NCBI RefSeq assembly: GCF_004327985.1
Contig: NZ_SJDL01000001.1
Coordinates: forward strand, 244,524 to 308,523
Direction: 5' to 3'
DNA: 64,000 nt
Source of the DNA: Marinobacter halodurans
Lineage (GTDB): Bacteria > Pseudomonadota > Gammaproteobacteria > Pseudomonadales > Oleiphilaceae
This document shows positions 28,758 through 37,636 of this stretch, in pieces (positions within the stretch are counted from its first letter, which is position 1; each line of letters starts with the position of its first letter). Position numbers and translations under genes: made by a program. The notes under the pieces were generated by a model that saw only the letters and a program-made list of their open reading frames with translations, was not told the origin of the DNA and ran no database searches.

Positions 28758-29057
28758 ACTGTCTTCTCCTATCAGTTACCCCGGTTCAGCGTACACACGT
28801 CCGCCAAAACACATTGTTTTTCTAAAATTACCATTGCCGTCCGGGCCCGGACAATCCTACCGAGACTATTCGCTATGCCTTTATCGAGGATGTCATCAAC
28901 CCGCAATGAACGACAGACCCGTATTCAAAGGCTTACACCCGTTCTCTTAAATTTCTGTGACAGGAGGCTGCGGTGAGCGCTGGCCCGGAGCCAGCCAATG
29001 CCTGGATGGCCCGGCGCGATGATGATTAAAGGCCTGAATCACAAACAGTTACCGGTT
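28758..29057. other. Gene-free intergenic stretch
   Basis: About 300 bases between the divergent desaturase and PstS-OmpA genes. Frames here are short and not protein-like. It should hold the desaturase promoter, which I could not place. The only clear signal is the PhoB box beginning at 29058. Confidence 0.5.
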
Positions 29058-29086
29058 TTGTCATCGAAATGTCACATATCTGTCAT
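29058..29086 (+). promoter_or_regulatory. PhoB box with three half-sites
   Basis: TTGTCAT (29058), ATGTCAC (29069) and CTGTCAT (29080) recur at exact 11-base spacing, each separated by four bases (CGAA, ATAT). The Pho box consensus is two CTGTCAT-like repeats spaced 7-4-7. The array ends 36 bases before the GTG of the PstS-OmpA gene, where a PhoB-activated promoter belongs. Confidence 0.88.
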
Positions 29087-29121
29087 ACCTTCCGGTTTTC
29101 ACCGAAAACGGAGACAGTATC

Positions 29122-30459
29122 GTGCCGATAGCATTCGTCAGCCGGCTGGCCCTGTTGGCCAGCGCCACCCTGCTCGCCATCACCAGCTCCCTGGCCAGCG
29201 CCAATGATCTGGAGATCCACGGATCCAACACGATTGGCGCCCGGCTTGCACCGGCGCTGATCGCCGGGTACCTGAACCAGGCCGGCGCCAGCGGTGTCGC
29301 CATCAAGTCGACACCGATCGAGAACGAGCAGCGCGTGACCGGACAGTTGCACGGCCAGCCCTTCGAGGCGCGGGTCGAAGCCCATGGGTCCTCCACCGGC
29401 TTCAAGGGTTTACTGGAAGGCAGCGCCCAGATCGCCGCCGCCTCGCGCCCGGCCAGGGACAGCGAGGTGCAGTTGCTGGCCAGTCGCACCCAACTTCGAG
29501 ACCGGGCCAGCGAGCACATCATCGCGATCGATGGGCTGGCGATCCTGGTCCATCCGTCCAATCCCGTCAGCCAACTCCAGAAAGAGACCCTGGCGAAGAT
29601 CTTCGCCGGTCAGATCAGCAACTGGAAACAGGTCGGCGGGCCTGACCAGACCATCCACGTCTATGCCCGGGACGAGCGATCGGGCACCTGGGACACGTTC
29701 CATCACCTGGTCCTGGGTAAGCAGTACAACCTGACCGCCCAGGCGAAACGCTACGAATCCAACGACCAGCTGTCCGACGACGTCAGCCGGGACCCGGCCG
29801 GCATCGGCTTCACCGGGCTGGCCTCGGTGCGCGACAGCAAGGTCCTGGCCATTGCCGATGGCGACTCGGCGGCCCTGTTACCGACCCGGCTCAATGTCGC
29901 CACCGAGGACTACCCCCTCTCCCGGCGCCTGTTCCTGTATTCGCTGGGGGCCGATGACAGCCCCATCACGCGGGACTTCCTGGAATTCGTGCAGGGCCCC
30001 AGGGGCCAGGATATCGTCCAGCAGACCGGCTACATCTCGCAGAACATCCAGGCGGTGGAGGATGACCGCGGCGACAGCATTCCTGCCTCGCTACGCGCCC
30101 TCACCCATGACTTCCAGCGTCTGAGCGTCAACTTCCGCTTCGCCGAAGGCCGCACCCACCTGGACAACAAGGCCCATCGTGACCTGGCCCGGCTCAAACG
30201 TTTCCTGGACGCCCATCAGGCCAACGGCAGCGACCTGATGCTGATTGGCTACGCCGATAAACAGGCCAACGAACTGCGGGCGCAGATGATCTCCGAACTA
30301 CGCGCCCTGTCGGTTAAGAAAGCCCTGCGCCAGGAACAGGGCATCAACATGTCGGCCTATACCGGCTACGGTCACTATGCCCCGGTTGCCGGCAGCGGCG
30401 GTGCAGAAGGCGCGAGCCGGAACGGGCGGGTGGAAGTCTGGTATCGGCGGGAAGACTGA
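29122..30459 (+). CDS. PstS-like phosphate-binding protein fused to an OmpA domain
   Basis: 445 aa. A signal peptide (about 1-27, ending LASA) is followed by a PBP-like phosphate-binding domain (about 30-320). Its motifs include IHGSNTIGARLAPAL, a site for oxyanion contact, and ARDERSGTWDTFHHLVLG. A C-terminal OmpA/MotB peptidoglycan-binding domain follows (about 340-440). Probably a periplasmic phosphate-binding or sensing protein tethered to the wall. No PstCAB permease is adjacent. GTG start with GGAG about eight bases upstream. The PhoB box immediately upstream ties it to phosphate starvation. Confidence 0.92.
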   Translation: MPIAFVSRLALLASATLLAITSSLASANDLEIHGSNTIGARLAPALIAGYLNQAGASGVAIKSTPIENEQRVTGQLHGQPFEARVEAHGSSTGFKGLLEGSAQIAAASRPARDSEVQLLASRTQLRDRASEHIIAIDGLAILVHPSNPVSQLQKETLAKIFAGQISNWKQVGGPDQTIHVYARDERSGTWDTFHHLVLGKQYNLTAQAKRYESNDQLSDDVSRDPAGIGFTGLASVRDSKVLAIADGDSAALLPTRLNVATEDYPLSRRLFLYSLGADDSPITRDFLEFVQGPRGQDIVQQTGYISQNIQAVEDDRGDSIPASLRALTHDFQRLSVNFRFAEGRTHLDNKAHRDLARLKRFLDAHQANGSDLMLIGYADKQANELRAQMISELRALSVKKALRQEQGINMSAYTGYGHYAPVAGSGGAEGASRNGRVEVWYRRED

Positions 30460-30556
30460 ACGGGACGGCGGGTTTCGCGTCCTCGCGCGCCCGCCAAAAC
30501 ATTTACTTACAAAAAACCAAAAAATTCCAATATTCCCGGAAAGTTACACTTCCTAC

Positions 30557-30592
30557 ACTCCGTAAAGGCGTTTTACACCTTTTTACGGAGTG
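30557..30592 (+). repeat. Hairpin over the kinase gene start
   Basis: CACTCCGTAAA (30557-30567) pairs perfectly with TTTACGGAGTG (30582-30592) around a 14-base loop, and the right arm includes the GTG start of the kinase gene. It could be a terminator of the PstS-OmpA gene, an operator, or an RNA structure limiting kinase translation. Confidence 0.6.
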
Positions 30593-32245
30593 GCCGTCAT
30601 TCGCTTCCTGCTATCCCATATGTTCAGCCTGCGTCTGGTGGTCGTCGCCCTGGCGCTGGTTGCCGTGTTCGCCAGTGACCGACTCCCCCTGATCGACCAC
30701 CTGGACCACGCCACCTTCCTCACCCTACGCGATGTACCCGACCATGCCGGCGCGGAAACCGTACCGCTGCCCGGCCATGGCTTCCAGTCGTATCTCGCCA
30801 GCCAGGATCTGCATCAGCCGGACTGGAGCATCCACCTGATTCGTGGCCTCGCGGTCGGCGCGGTGCTATTACTGATTGTCGGCATGCCGGCCCTCGGCAC
30901 CGGCCTGTCTACCCTTATCGTGGCGCTGACGCTGACCGGTCTGGTAGTCGCCCAGGCCGTCCTGCTGCTTTACCGCCAGACCTGGATCCCCATGGGTACG
31001 GTGCTGACCGTCCTGGTTCCGGGGTTTGTCATCATGCTGTTCTGGATGCAGCCCTTCCGCGAGATCCGCAGCCTGCGTCGCAACATCCGTCACGCCCGCT
31101 GCCAGTTGGGGCGTGTCCTGCTGCAACAGGGCCAGCCGGATGATGCCCTGGCGGCACTGGCGGACTGCCCGCCGTGCCAGGCCAGCCTCGACCTGCAATA
31201 CGACATCGCCATCCAGCAGGAGCGCAAACGCCAATACGATGCGGCGGCCGACACCTATCGCCAGATCCTGGGCCAGCGCAAGGGCTTCAAGGATGTCGGC
31301 AAGCGACTGCAGGCGTTGGAAAAGTTCAGTGCCGCCGGCACCGGCCCACAGCCGGTCACCTACGATGCCACCAGCACGCTGGTACTGCCGGACACATCGG
31401 TCAGCAAGCCCACATTGGGGCGGTACGAAATCGAGCGTGAACTGGGCCGTGGCGCCATGGGCGTGGTTTACCTGGGCCAGGATCCGAAGATCGCCCGCCG
31501 GGTGGCCATCAAGACCTTCAGCTACGCGCAATTCGAAGGCACCGAACTCAACGAACTGAAGAGCCGCTTCTTCCGCGAAGCGGAAGCCGCCGGTCGGTTG
31601 AACCATCCGGCGATCGTGACGGTCTATGATGTAGGTGAGGAAGCGGACCTGGCTTTCATCGCCATGGACTACGCCGAAGGCCGCCCACTCAGCGCCTGGG
31701 GCAAGCCTGACCGGCTGCTCAAGCTGCCGGTGGTGCTGGAGGTGCTGGCACGGGTCGCGGAGGCGCTGGACTATGCACACGGCCAGAAAATCGTCCATCG
31801 TGACATCAAGCCGGGCAACATCATCTACGACGCCAGGAGCGGGGACGTGAAAATCACCGACTTCGGTATCGCCAAAATCGCCGACGACTCCCGCACGCGC
31901 ACGGGCAACGTCATGGGCAGTCCGCTGTACATGTCACCGGAACAGCTCAAGGGGCAACGGGTCACCGGACGCTCCGACACCTACAGCCTCGGCGTGACCC
32001 TCTACAAGCTGGTCTCGGGTGCCACGCCGTTCAACGCGGACACCCTGGCCAACCTGACCTACCAGATCCTGAACAAGCGTCCTCGCAGCGTTCGGGAAGT
32101 CAACCCGGACCTGCCGGATGGCGTGGTCCGACTCATCAACAAAGCCATCCAGCGGGATCCGGCCAAGCGTTTCGCCAGCGCTGGCGCCATGGCGGACGCC
32201 CTGCGCCGGGCCGCTGCGCGCGAAGGCAGCAAGGAGGCTACCTAA
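30590..32245 (+). CDS. Membrane-anchored Ser/Thr protein kinase (Hanks type)
   Basis: 551 aa. The N terminus holds an anchor segment (about 12-30), a short extracytoplasmic loop and about three more membrane segments (85-155). A TPR-like region follows (about 185-255). The kinase domain occupies about 278-540: GRGAMGVVYLGQ glycine loop, VAIKTF lysine, HRDIKPGNI catalytic loop, DFGIAK and SPEQLKG. It should phosphorylate proteins under control of the adjacent phosphatase. GTG start at 30590 has no proper ribosome binding site and sits in a hairpin; ATG 30620 is an alternative. The stop overlaps the PP2C start by one base. Confidence 0.93.
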   Translation: MAVIRFLLSHMFSLRLVVVALALVAVFASDRLPLIDHLDHATFLTLRDVPDHAGAETVPLPGHGFQSYLASQDLHQPDWSIHLIRGLAVGAVLLLIVGMPALGTGLSTLIVALTLTGLVVAQAVLLLYRQTWIPMGTVLTVLVPGFVIMLFWMQPFREIRSLRRNIRHARCQLGRVLLQQGQPDDALAALADCPPCQASLDLQYDIAIQQERKRQYDAAADTYRQILGQRKGFKDVGKRLQALEKFSAAGTGPQPVTYDATSTLVLPDTSVSKPTLGRYEIERELGRGAMGVVYLGQDPKIARRVAIKTFSYAQFEGTELNELKSRFFREAEAAGRLNHPAIVTVYDVGEEADLAFIAMDYAEGRPLSAWGKPDRLLKLPVVLEVLARVAEALDYAHGQKIVHRDIKPGNIIYDARSGDVKITDFGIAKIADDSRTRTGNVMGSPLYMSPEQLKGQRVTGRSDTYSLGVTLYKLVSGATPFNADTLANLTYQILNKRPRSVREVNPDLPDGVVRLINKAIQRDPAKRFASAGAMADALRRAAAREGSKEAT

Positions 32246-32994
32246 TGACGCTCATCGCCACCGGACTCACCGACATCGGCACCCGCCGGGTCAGCAACCA
32301 GGACGCCATTGCCTGGCACACCTGCCCGGACGGTACCCGTGCCCTGGGGATCGTGGCGGATGGCATGGGCGGCTACAAGGGGGGCGAAATCGCCAGCCAG
32401 GTGGCCGTCAACGTCATCACCCAGGCACTGGCGCCGCTGGTCAACCAGCCGCCCATGGACGATGACAGCCGGGTCGACGCCATCCGCAATGCCGTGCGCG
32501 ACGCCAACGAGCAGATCCAGGCCCTGCGGGAAGAGGATCCGGTACTGGGCAATATGGGCACGACCGTCGTCCTGGCCTGGATACAGGGCAGCGACGCCCT
32601 GGTCGCACACATCGGGGATTCCCGCTGCTACCACCTGGACGGCACCCGGCTGACCCTGAAAACCCGGGACGACACCGTCGTCCAGAACATGATCGACGAC
32701 GGCAGCATCGACGCTTCGGAAGCGCCCCGCATGCCGTTCCGCAACGTTCTGACCCAGGCGCTGGGTTCCAGCGAGACCGCAGAGCCCACCTTCTGCCGTC
32801 TTCAGATGGCGCCTGGCGACCGCCTGCTGCTCTGTTCCGACGGCCTGACCGAGGCCGTCCCCGAGGCGGACTGGCCCCACCTGATGCAACCACAGACCCC
32901 GTTGCGCCAGCAGGCCGACGCCCTGGTCCACATCAGTCTCGAAAACCAGGCGGCGGACAATGTGTCCGTCGTACTCATTCTCAAGGAGTCATGA
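32245..32994 (+). CDS. PP2C-type Ser/Thr protein phosphatase
   Basis: 249 aa. Metal-binding motifs of PPM phosphatases: VADGMGGYKGGEIAS, GTTVVLAW, HIGDSRCYHLDG, LCSDGLTEAV and DNVSVVL at the end. It reverses the kinase encoded just upstream (overlapping TAATG). Similar kinase/phosphatase/FHA trios act as signalling modules, for example in type VI secretion control, but no secretion genes are visible here. Confidence 0.96.
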   Translation: MTLIATGLTDIGTRRVSNQDAIAWHTCPDGTRALGIVADGMGGYKGGEIASQVAVNVITQALAPLVNQPPMDDDSRVDAIRNAVRDANEQIQALREEDPVLGNMGTTVVLAWIQGSDALVAHIGDSRCYHLDGTRLTLKTRDDTVVQNMIDDGSIDASEAPRMPFRNVLTQALGSSETAEPTFCRLQMAPGDRLLLCSDGLTEAVPEADWPHLMQPQTPLRQQADALVHISLENQAADNVSVVLILKES

Positions 32995-32995
32995 C

Positions 32996-33349
32996 ATGGC
33001 AGCGCTTTCCCACCTTGTCGATAACCTCGTGGTCACGACGTTCGAGCTGGACGGGCCGCGCGTCCGCATTGGCCGCCACCCGGACAACACCATCCAGATC
33101 GACGAGATCTCCGTCAGCGCGCGCCATGCGTTTATCGACGTAGAGCCGAACGCCTACCTGGAAGGAACGACCGACTACTACATCACCGACAACGACAGCA
33201 CCAACGGCACCTTCGTCAATGACATCCGCATCGATGGCCGCCAGCGCCTCAATCACAACGACGTGGTGCGTATCGGCTGGAACCTGTTCCGTTTTGTGGA
33301 CGAGGAAGAGAACACCCTCGAAAAGACAGCCTTTATCCTCGAAGAATAA
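32996..33349 (+). CDS. FHA domain protein
   Basis: 117 aa, a single forkhead-associated domain. Phosphothreonine-binding motifs: VRIGRHPDN, SVSARHAFI and NDSTNGTFVND. It likely reads phosphorylated Thr made by the upstream kinase. ATG 32996 has AAGGAG upstream and begins one base after the PP2C stop. Confidence 0.94.
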   Translation: MAALSHLVDNLVVTTFELDGPRVRIGRHPDNTIQIDEISVSARHAFIDVEPNAYLEGTTDYYITDNDSTNGTFVNDIRIDGRQRLNHNDVVRIGWNLFRFVDEEENTLEKTAFILEE

Positions 33350-33544
33350 GCCAGGACCGGCTTGCCCCGGGCCACGGCCTGAGGCCGATCACCGGGCGGC
33401 TCCCTTCCGCAGGGCCAACGTTCCTGACCGCCGCGCCGATCCGCAACAGCGCCCGGATCTTTATTGACCTGCGTCGCCATCACGCCCCGGGCCTATGCGT
33501 ATACTTCCAACATCCCTACACATTCCGCATGGACGATTCGGCCC

Positions 33545-34825
33545 TTGAATGCGTTGACCGAAACCTTCCTCAGCAACAACCACATCGTAATCAGCCTCGC
33601 CGTCGCCGTGTTGCTGGGCAGTCTGATCGGACTCGAGCGCGGCTGGGAGGCCCGGGAGAAGAAGGCCGGCGAGCGCATTGCCGGGATCCGTACCCACGCC
33701 CTGGTCGGCCTGCTTGGCGGCCTGGGAGCGCTGCTGTCGCAAACGGTGACGCCCTGGGTCTTCCCGGCCCTGCTGATCGGTGTGGTCGCCGTCAACATCG
33801 TGGCCTACCGGGCCCGCATGGCCGACGTACGCGACTACAGTATCACCGGCCTGGTCGGCGTACTGCTGACCTTCTGCCTCGGTGCCGTGGCCGTAGCCGT
33901 GGATCGGACCCTGGCGGTCGCGGCCGCCGTCGTGACGGCGCTGATCCTCGACAACAAGCAGGCCATCCACGGCATGGTGAACCGCCTGCAGGCCCATGAG
34001 CTGGACGCGGCGCTCAAACTCCTGCTGATTTCGGTGGTGATGCTGCCCCTACTGCCCAACCAGCCCATGGGACCGGGTGGCGTGCTGAACCCCTATGCGA
34101 TCTGGTGGATGGTGGTGCTGATTGCCGCGATTTCCTTCATCGGCTATTTTGCCGTGCGCGTGGGGGGCACCGAAAAAGGCCTGCTGTTCACCAGCCTGTT
34201 TGCCGGACTGAGCTCATCCACCGCCCTGACCCTGCATTTCGCGCGGCAGTCCCGACGCGTGCAGGATATCGACCACCTGCTGGCCGCAGGCATCCTGATC
34301 GCCTGCGGCACCATGTTTCCGCGCATCCTGGTCTATTGCGCCGCGATCAATATCGACCTGTTCGATCGCCTGGTCATTCCCGTTGCCATCATGGCGCTCA
34401 CGCTCTACCTGCCGGCCCTGGTGCTCTGGCGCCGCTATCGCACCCACCAGACCGTGCGCCAGCCGGTGCTCAACCAGAATCCGCTGGAACTGGGATCGGC
34501 CGTGTTCTTTGGGGGGCTGCTGACGGTGATCCTGTTGCTGGGCAAGTGGCTGCAGGAATGGCTGGGGGATGCCGGTGTGTACGTGCTGGCCGCGGCGTCG
34601 GGCATTGCGGATGTGGACGCCATTACCCTCTCCCTGACCCGACTGGCCCGGGACGCCATCGACCCCGGCACCGCGGTGATCGGCATTATCCTGGCCGCCT
34701 CGGTAAACAACCTGGTCAAGGCCGGCATGGCCCTGGGCATGGGTACGCGCCAACTTGGCCTGAGCGTGCTGGGTCCGATGCTGGTCTCGCTGGCCACCGG
34801 CCTGGCGGCCGGCTGGCTGGTCTGA
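33545..34825 (+). CDS. MgtC/SapB family membrane protein with DUF4010 domain
   Basis: About 426 aa and highly hydrophobic. The N-terminal MgtC-like half begins near VLLGSLIGLERGWEAREKKAGERIAGIRTHALVGLLGG. The second half, with GLSSSTALTLHFARQS and SGIADVDAITLSLTRLA, is the DUF4010 region. Inner-membrane protein of unknown transport role. The start is uncertain: TTG 33545 or TTG 33464 are open in frame and neither has a good ribosome site. It follows the kinase-phosphatase-FHA trio after about 195 bases and may be transcribed with it. Confidence 0.88.
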   Translation: MNALTETFLSNNHIVISLAVAVLLGSLIGLERGWEAREKKAGERIAGIRTHALVGLLGGLGALLSQTVTPWVFPALLIGVVAVNIVAYRARMADVRDYSITGLVGVLLTFCLGAVAVAVDRTLAVAAAVVTALILDNKQAIHGMVNRLQAHELDAALKLLLISVVMLPLLPNQPMGPGGVLNPYAIWWMVVLIAAISFIGYFAVRVGGTEKGLLFTSLFAGLSSSTALTLHFARQSRRVQDIDHLLAAGILIACGTMFPRILVYCAAINIDLFDRLVIPVAIMALTLYLPALVLWRRYRTHQTVRQPVLNQNPLELGSAVFFGGLLTVILLLGKWLQEWLGDAGVYVLAAASGIADVDAITLSLTRLARDAIDPGTAVIGIILAASVNNLVKAGMALGMGTRQLGLSVLGPMLVSLATGLAAGWLV

Positions 34826-34840
34826 AAGCCCCTCGCGCGA

Positions 34841-35881
34841 TCAGTTGCCGTCCATACGGAAGCGGGCGATCCGCTCCTCCGTCAGGGGATGGGACGACAT
34901 CAGGCCGTTGATGGTGGTTTGCCAGTCGGCGGCCTTGTCTTCGCTGCTGCCCTCCCCGCCTTCAAGCCGCTGCATGATGGCGATGAAGTGGCCGGGATCC
35001 ACCCGCCGCTGCTGCATCAGATCCAGCGCGTACTGGTCGGCATCCCGCTCCATATCCCTGGAATAGGCCAGGTTGAGCAGCACCGCCGGTCCGGTCACCG
35101 TGGTGTCGGCGAAGGCCGTCAGGTCGCCGGTCATCATCACCAGCAACCAGGCGGTCAGTGACGAATGGACCACGCCCTGCATGCCGTGGTTGTGGGCCAC
35201 ATGCCCCAGTTCGTGGGACAGGACCGCCACCAGCTCCTGATCGTCCTCTGCCAGATGCACCATGGCGTCGGTAAAGACGATGGTGCCGTCCGGCAGGGCC
35301 ATGGCGTTGGCGCCCACCTGATCGCTGTGCCGGAACACCACATGCACGTCCTGCCCCGGAATGGTCTCCAGGTAAGGTGCGAAGGTCGAACGCAGCTCGG
35401 CCTGCCGATCCGCAGACAACGTACTGGGCTGCATCACCGTGGAATCCAGCGTGTTCAGGGTGGTCTGGCTGAGGCTGTCCACAACCGACGCCGGCATCAT
35501 GCCGGCCACCACTTTCGACGTCCAGGGCAATCCATAGAGGAAGCTGCCCAGGGTCATCAGGGCCGCCACGACCGCGGCGATCAGGATCAGCCCCAGGTGG
35601 TTTTCCAGCCGATGGACCCACCGTGACAGACGACCGGTCCGGAAGCGCCGGGTCAGCGCATCGACACCATCGTTGTCCCGGGTTTCGAACACGCCGTCGT
35701 CCAGCAAGTGGAGATAACGGGGCGTGTTGCCGACCCGCGGCGAAACCCGGATGGCGTGCCATTCCAACAGGTGGCGCTCGTCGTCCGCCTCCAGGATCAG
35801 TTGGCCCTCATCGTCCAGCCACAATCGGGACGGGCGCCGCCGAGAGGTGGCGCCACTGTAGAAATCCCCGGTCAGTTCCAT
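34841..35881 (-). CDS. M48 family membrane-bound metalloprotease
   Basis: 346 aa. A single membrane segment at about 94-113 splits an N-terminal cytoplasmic part from the M48 domain. Zinc site HELGH at 223-227 with the third ligand Glu in SRDMERDADQYALDLM. C-terminal SSHPLTEERIARF is typical of M48B/M48C proteins. It likely degrades or processes membrane or periplasmic proteins. ATG 35881 lies one base after the TGA of the DUF898 gene, so the two are coupled; longer upstream starts would read within that gene. Confidence 0.93.
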   Translation of the reverse strand: MELTGDFYSGATSRRRPSRLWLDDEGQLILEADDERHLLEWHAIRVSPRVGNTPRYLHLLDDGVFETRDNDGVDALTRRFRTGRLSRWVHRLENHLGLILIAAVVAALMTLGSFLYGLPWTSKVVAGMMPASVVDSLSQTTLNTLDSTVMQPSTLSADRQAELRSTFAPYLETIPGQDVHVVFRHSDQVGANAMALPDGTIVFTDAMVHLAEDDQELVAVLSHELGHVAHNHGMQGVVHSSLTAWLLVMMTGDLTAFADTTVTGPAVLLNLAYSRDMERDADQYALDLMQQRRVDPGHFIAIMQRLEGGEGSSEDKAADWQTTINGLMSSHPLTEERIARFRMDGN

Positions 35882-35882
35882 G

Positions 35883-37364
35883 TCAGAAGGCGGCGACGCC
35901 GACGTCGAAGGCATCGCCCAGCTCCTGGCCCAGGGCGCTCGTACGGCGATTCTCCGCAGCCACGAAGCCATCCAGGTCACCGGCTATGGTCATCTCGGTG
36001 CAGGCCGCCCGATAACGGGCCATGCGCACCTTGGCCCACGGCGTGAACAGGCCCAGCGTCAAGACGACCAAGGCGCTGTTGGAGAGGTAGATCCACAGCA
36101 TCTGCTTGGGCGAGAGGTGCGAATGCAGGCTGTGATCGCGCAACGTGAGGTTATTGACGAAAATATTGGTCAATCCCGCCATGAAGTAGCCGAACACCGA
36201 GAGATAGCCGGCCATGAACACCAGGACAGCCAGCTTCGGACTGATCAGGGTGAAGGCAATGATCCCGCCAACCGCAAAGCCAATGGCCATCAGCAGGCCT
36301 TTTCCGAAGAAGGCATAGTACTCGCTGTTGGTGCTGTCGAAACGAAAGCGGGTCGTGCCGTACCGGAAGCCATTCCCCATAAAGCGATGCGTCTTGAGGA
36401 CGCTGAATGGCGTAAGCAAGAACAGGGCCAGCAGGTTCAGGAAGGGCCAGGCGACCATCACCATCAGGGCGTCGGCATAACTGGCTTCAAAATCGAAACG
36501 CACGTTGCGGTAGGCGCTGTTGATGGCCCGGAAGCGCAACGACCGGATCACGATCCAGGGGATGGCGAACATAAAGCCAATACCCAGGATAATCGCCGCT
36601 CCCGGCACCAGGTTGACCACCAGGGCGTACAGGATGAAGGCAAAGAAGGCGGTCAGCCGACCCTTGAGAATCGTGACCGGGTCGGCCAGGTACTGGAAGC
36701 TGGCACCTTCCAGTTGGGTATTGGCATAGAAATACTGGTTGTTGCGCACCGTTGCCCAGGCGGAATAGATGCCGAAGGTGACGATGGTCAGCAGGATATT
36801 GACGATCCAGATGCCGAAGTACTCGCCGCCGCGGCCGGTGAACCGGAATTCGGCATCCCGGAAATCCTCCGGGTCGATGGTCTTGCGGACCGGACGCTGG
36901 ATCGGCGTTGACCCGACCGGCCTGGCCTCGAAACGGGCCGGCCCCGTCGATGCCGGTTCGCCCTGCCCCTCACCCGCCGCCACGGCTGCGGCCGGCGCGG
37001 CGCTGTTCACAGCCATGCCCTCTTCGCCGTCCACCGGCTCCACCGCCAACTCACTGAGTGAGGTGGCGTATTGGGGTTTGTCCGGCTCCGGCGCGCCGGC
37101 GGATTCGCCAGGAAATGCGGGCGGCACCATGTCCATTGGCTGGATCGCCACGGCCGCACCGGCTTTCAGCAGGCGATCACGATAGCGATTGGCCTGATCG
37201 AGCGACAGGTCTTTCTTGAGGTTGCGGGATGTGCCGTCGAACAGGCGGGAAGCCCGTTCGGAGGATACGTTGAATAATGCCTGGACGTTGGCCTTCACCG
37301 CCTCGGCGGAAAACCCGTCCACGATGCCACCATCGAACTGGATACGATAACGCTCGGTGCTCAT
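35883..37364 (-). CDS. DUF898 (YjgN-like) membrane protein
   Basis: 493 aa. An N-terminal soluble region (about 1-80, YRIQFDGGIVDGFSAEAVKANV) precedes a low-complexity linker and a DUF898 domain (about 165-480). The domain has eight or so membrane segments and motifs FRDAEFRFTGRGGEYFGIWIVN, WATVRNNQYFYANTQLEGASF and PWAKVRMARYRA. Function unknown. It is followed immediately by an M48 protease, a pairing I have seen described for YjgN-type genes; the divergent SPFH gene may belong to the same system. Confidence 0.9.
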   Translation of the reverse strand: MSTERYRIQFDGGIVDGFSAEAVKANVQALFNVSSERASRLFDGTSRNLKKDLSLDQANRYRDRLLKAGAAVAIQPMDMVPPAFPGESAGAPEPDKPQYATSLSELAVEPVDGEEGMAVNSAAPAAAVAAGEGQGEPASTGPARFEARPVGSTPIQRPVRKTIDPEDFRDAEFRFTGRGGEYFGIWIVNILLTIVTFGIYSAWATVRNNQYFYANTQLEGASFQYLADPVTILKGRLTAFFAFILYALVVNLVPGAAIILGIGFMFAIPWIVIRSLRFRAINSAYRNVRFDFEASYADALMVMVAWPFLNLLALFLLTPFSVLKTHRFMGNGFRYGTTRFRFDSTNSEYYAFFGKGLLMAIGFAVGGIIAFTLISPKLAVLVFMAGYLSVFGYFMAGLTNIFVNNLTLRDHSLHSHLSPKQMLWIYLSNSALVVLTLGLFTPWAKVRMARYRAACTEMTIAGDLDGFVAAENRRTSALGQELGDAFDVGVAAF

Positions 37365-37636
37365 ACTTCACCCACCCTACTTCTGGTCCCTGAAAAACGC
37401 GCCTGAGCGCGCCGGATGATCCGCTTCCCTGCAGGCACAGCGGCTGCCTCCCAAAACATTACCAGAGTTTCATGGTTACATCCGGTTTTCCGTCGACTGA
37501 ACTGTGAAATTTATTAAAATCTTTGACCATTTTGCGAGCCTTCTCACGCGAACGTCGGTAATCAAGCGTAGCGCTTTCCCGGAAAGCGGTGTATCTTCGC
37601 GCGCTCCCAGGAATATCGAATGACAGGATGTTAATA

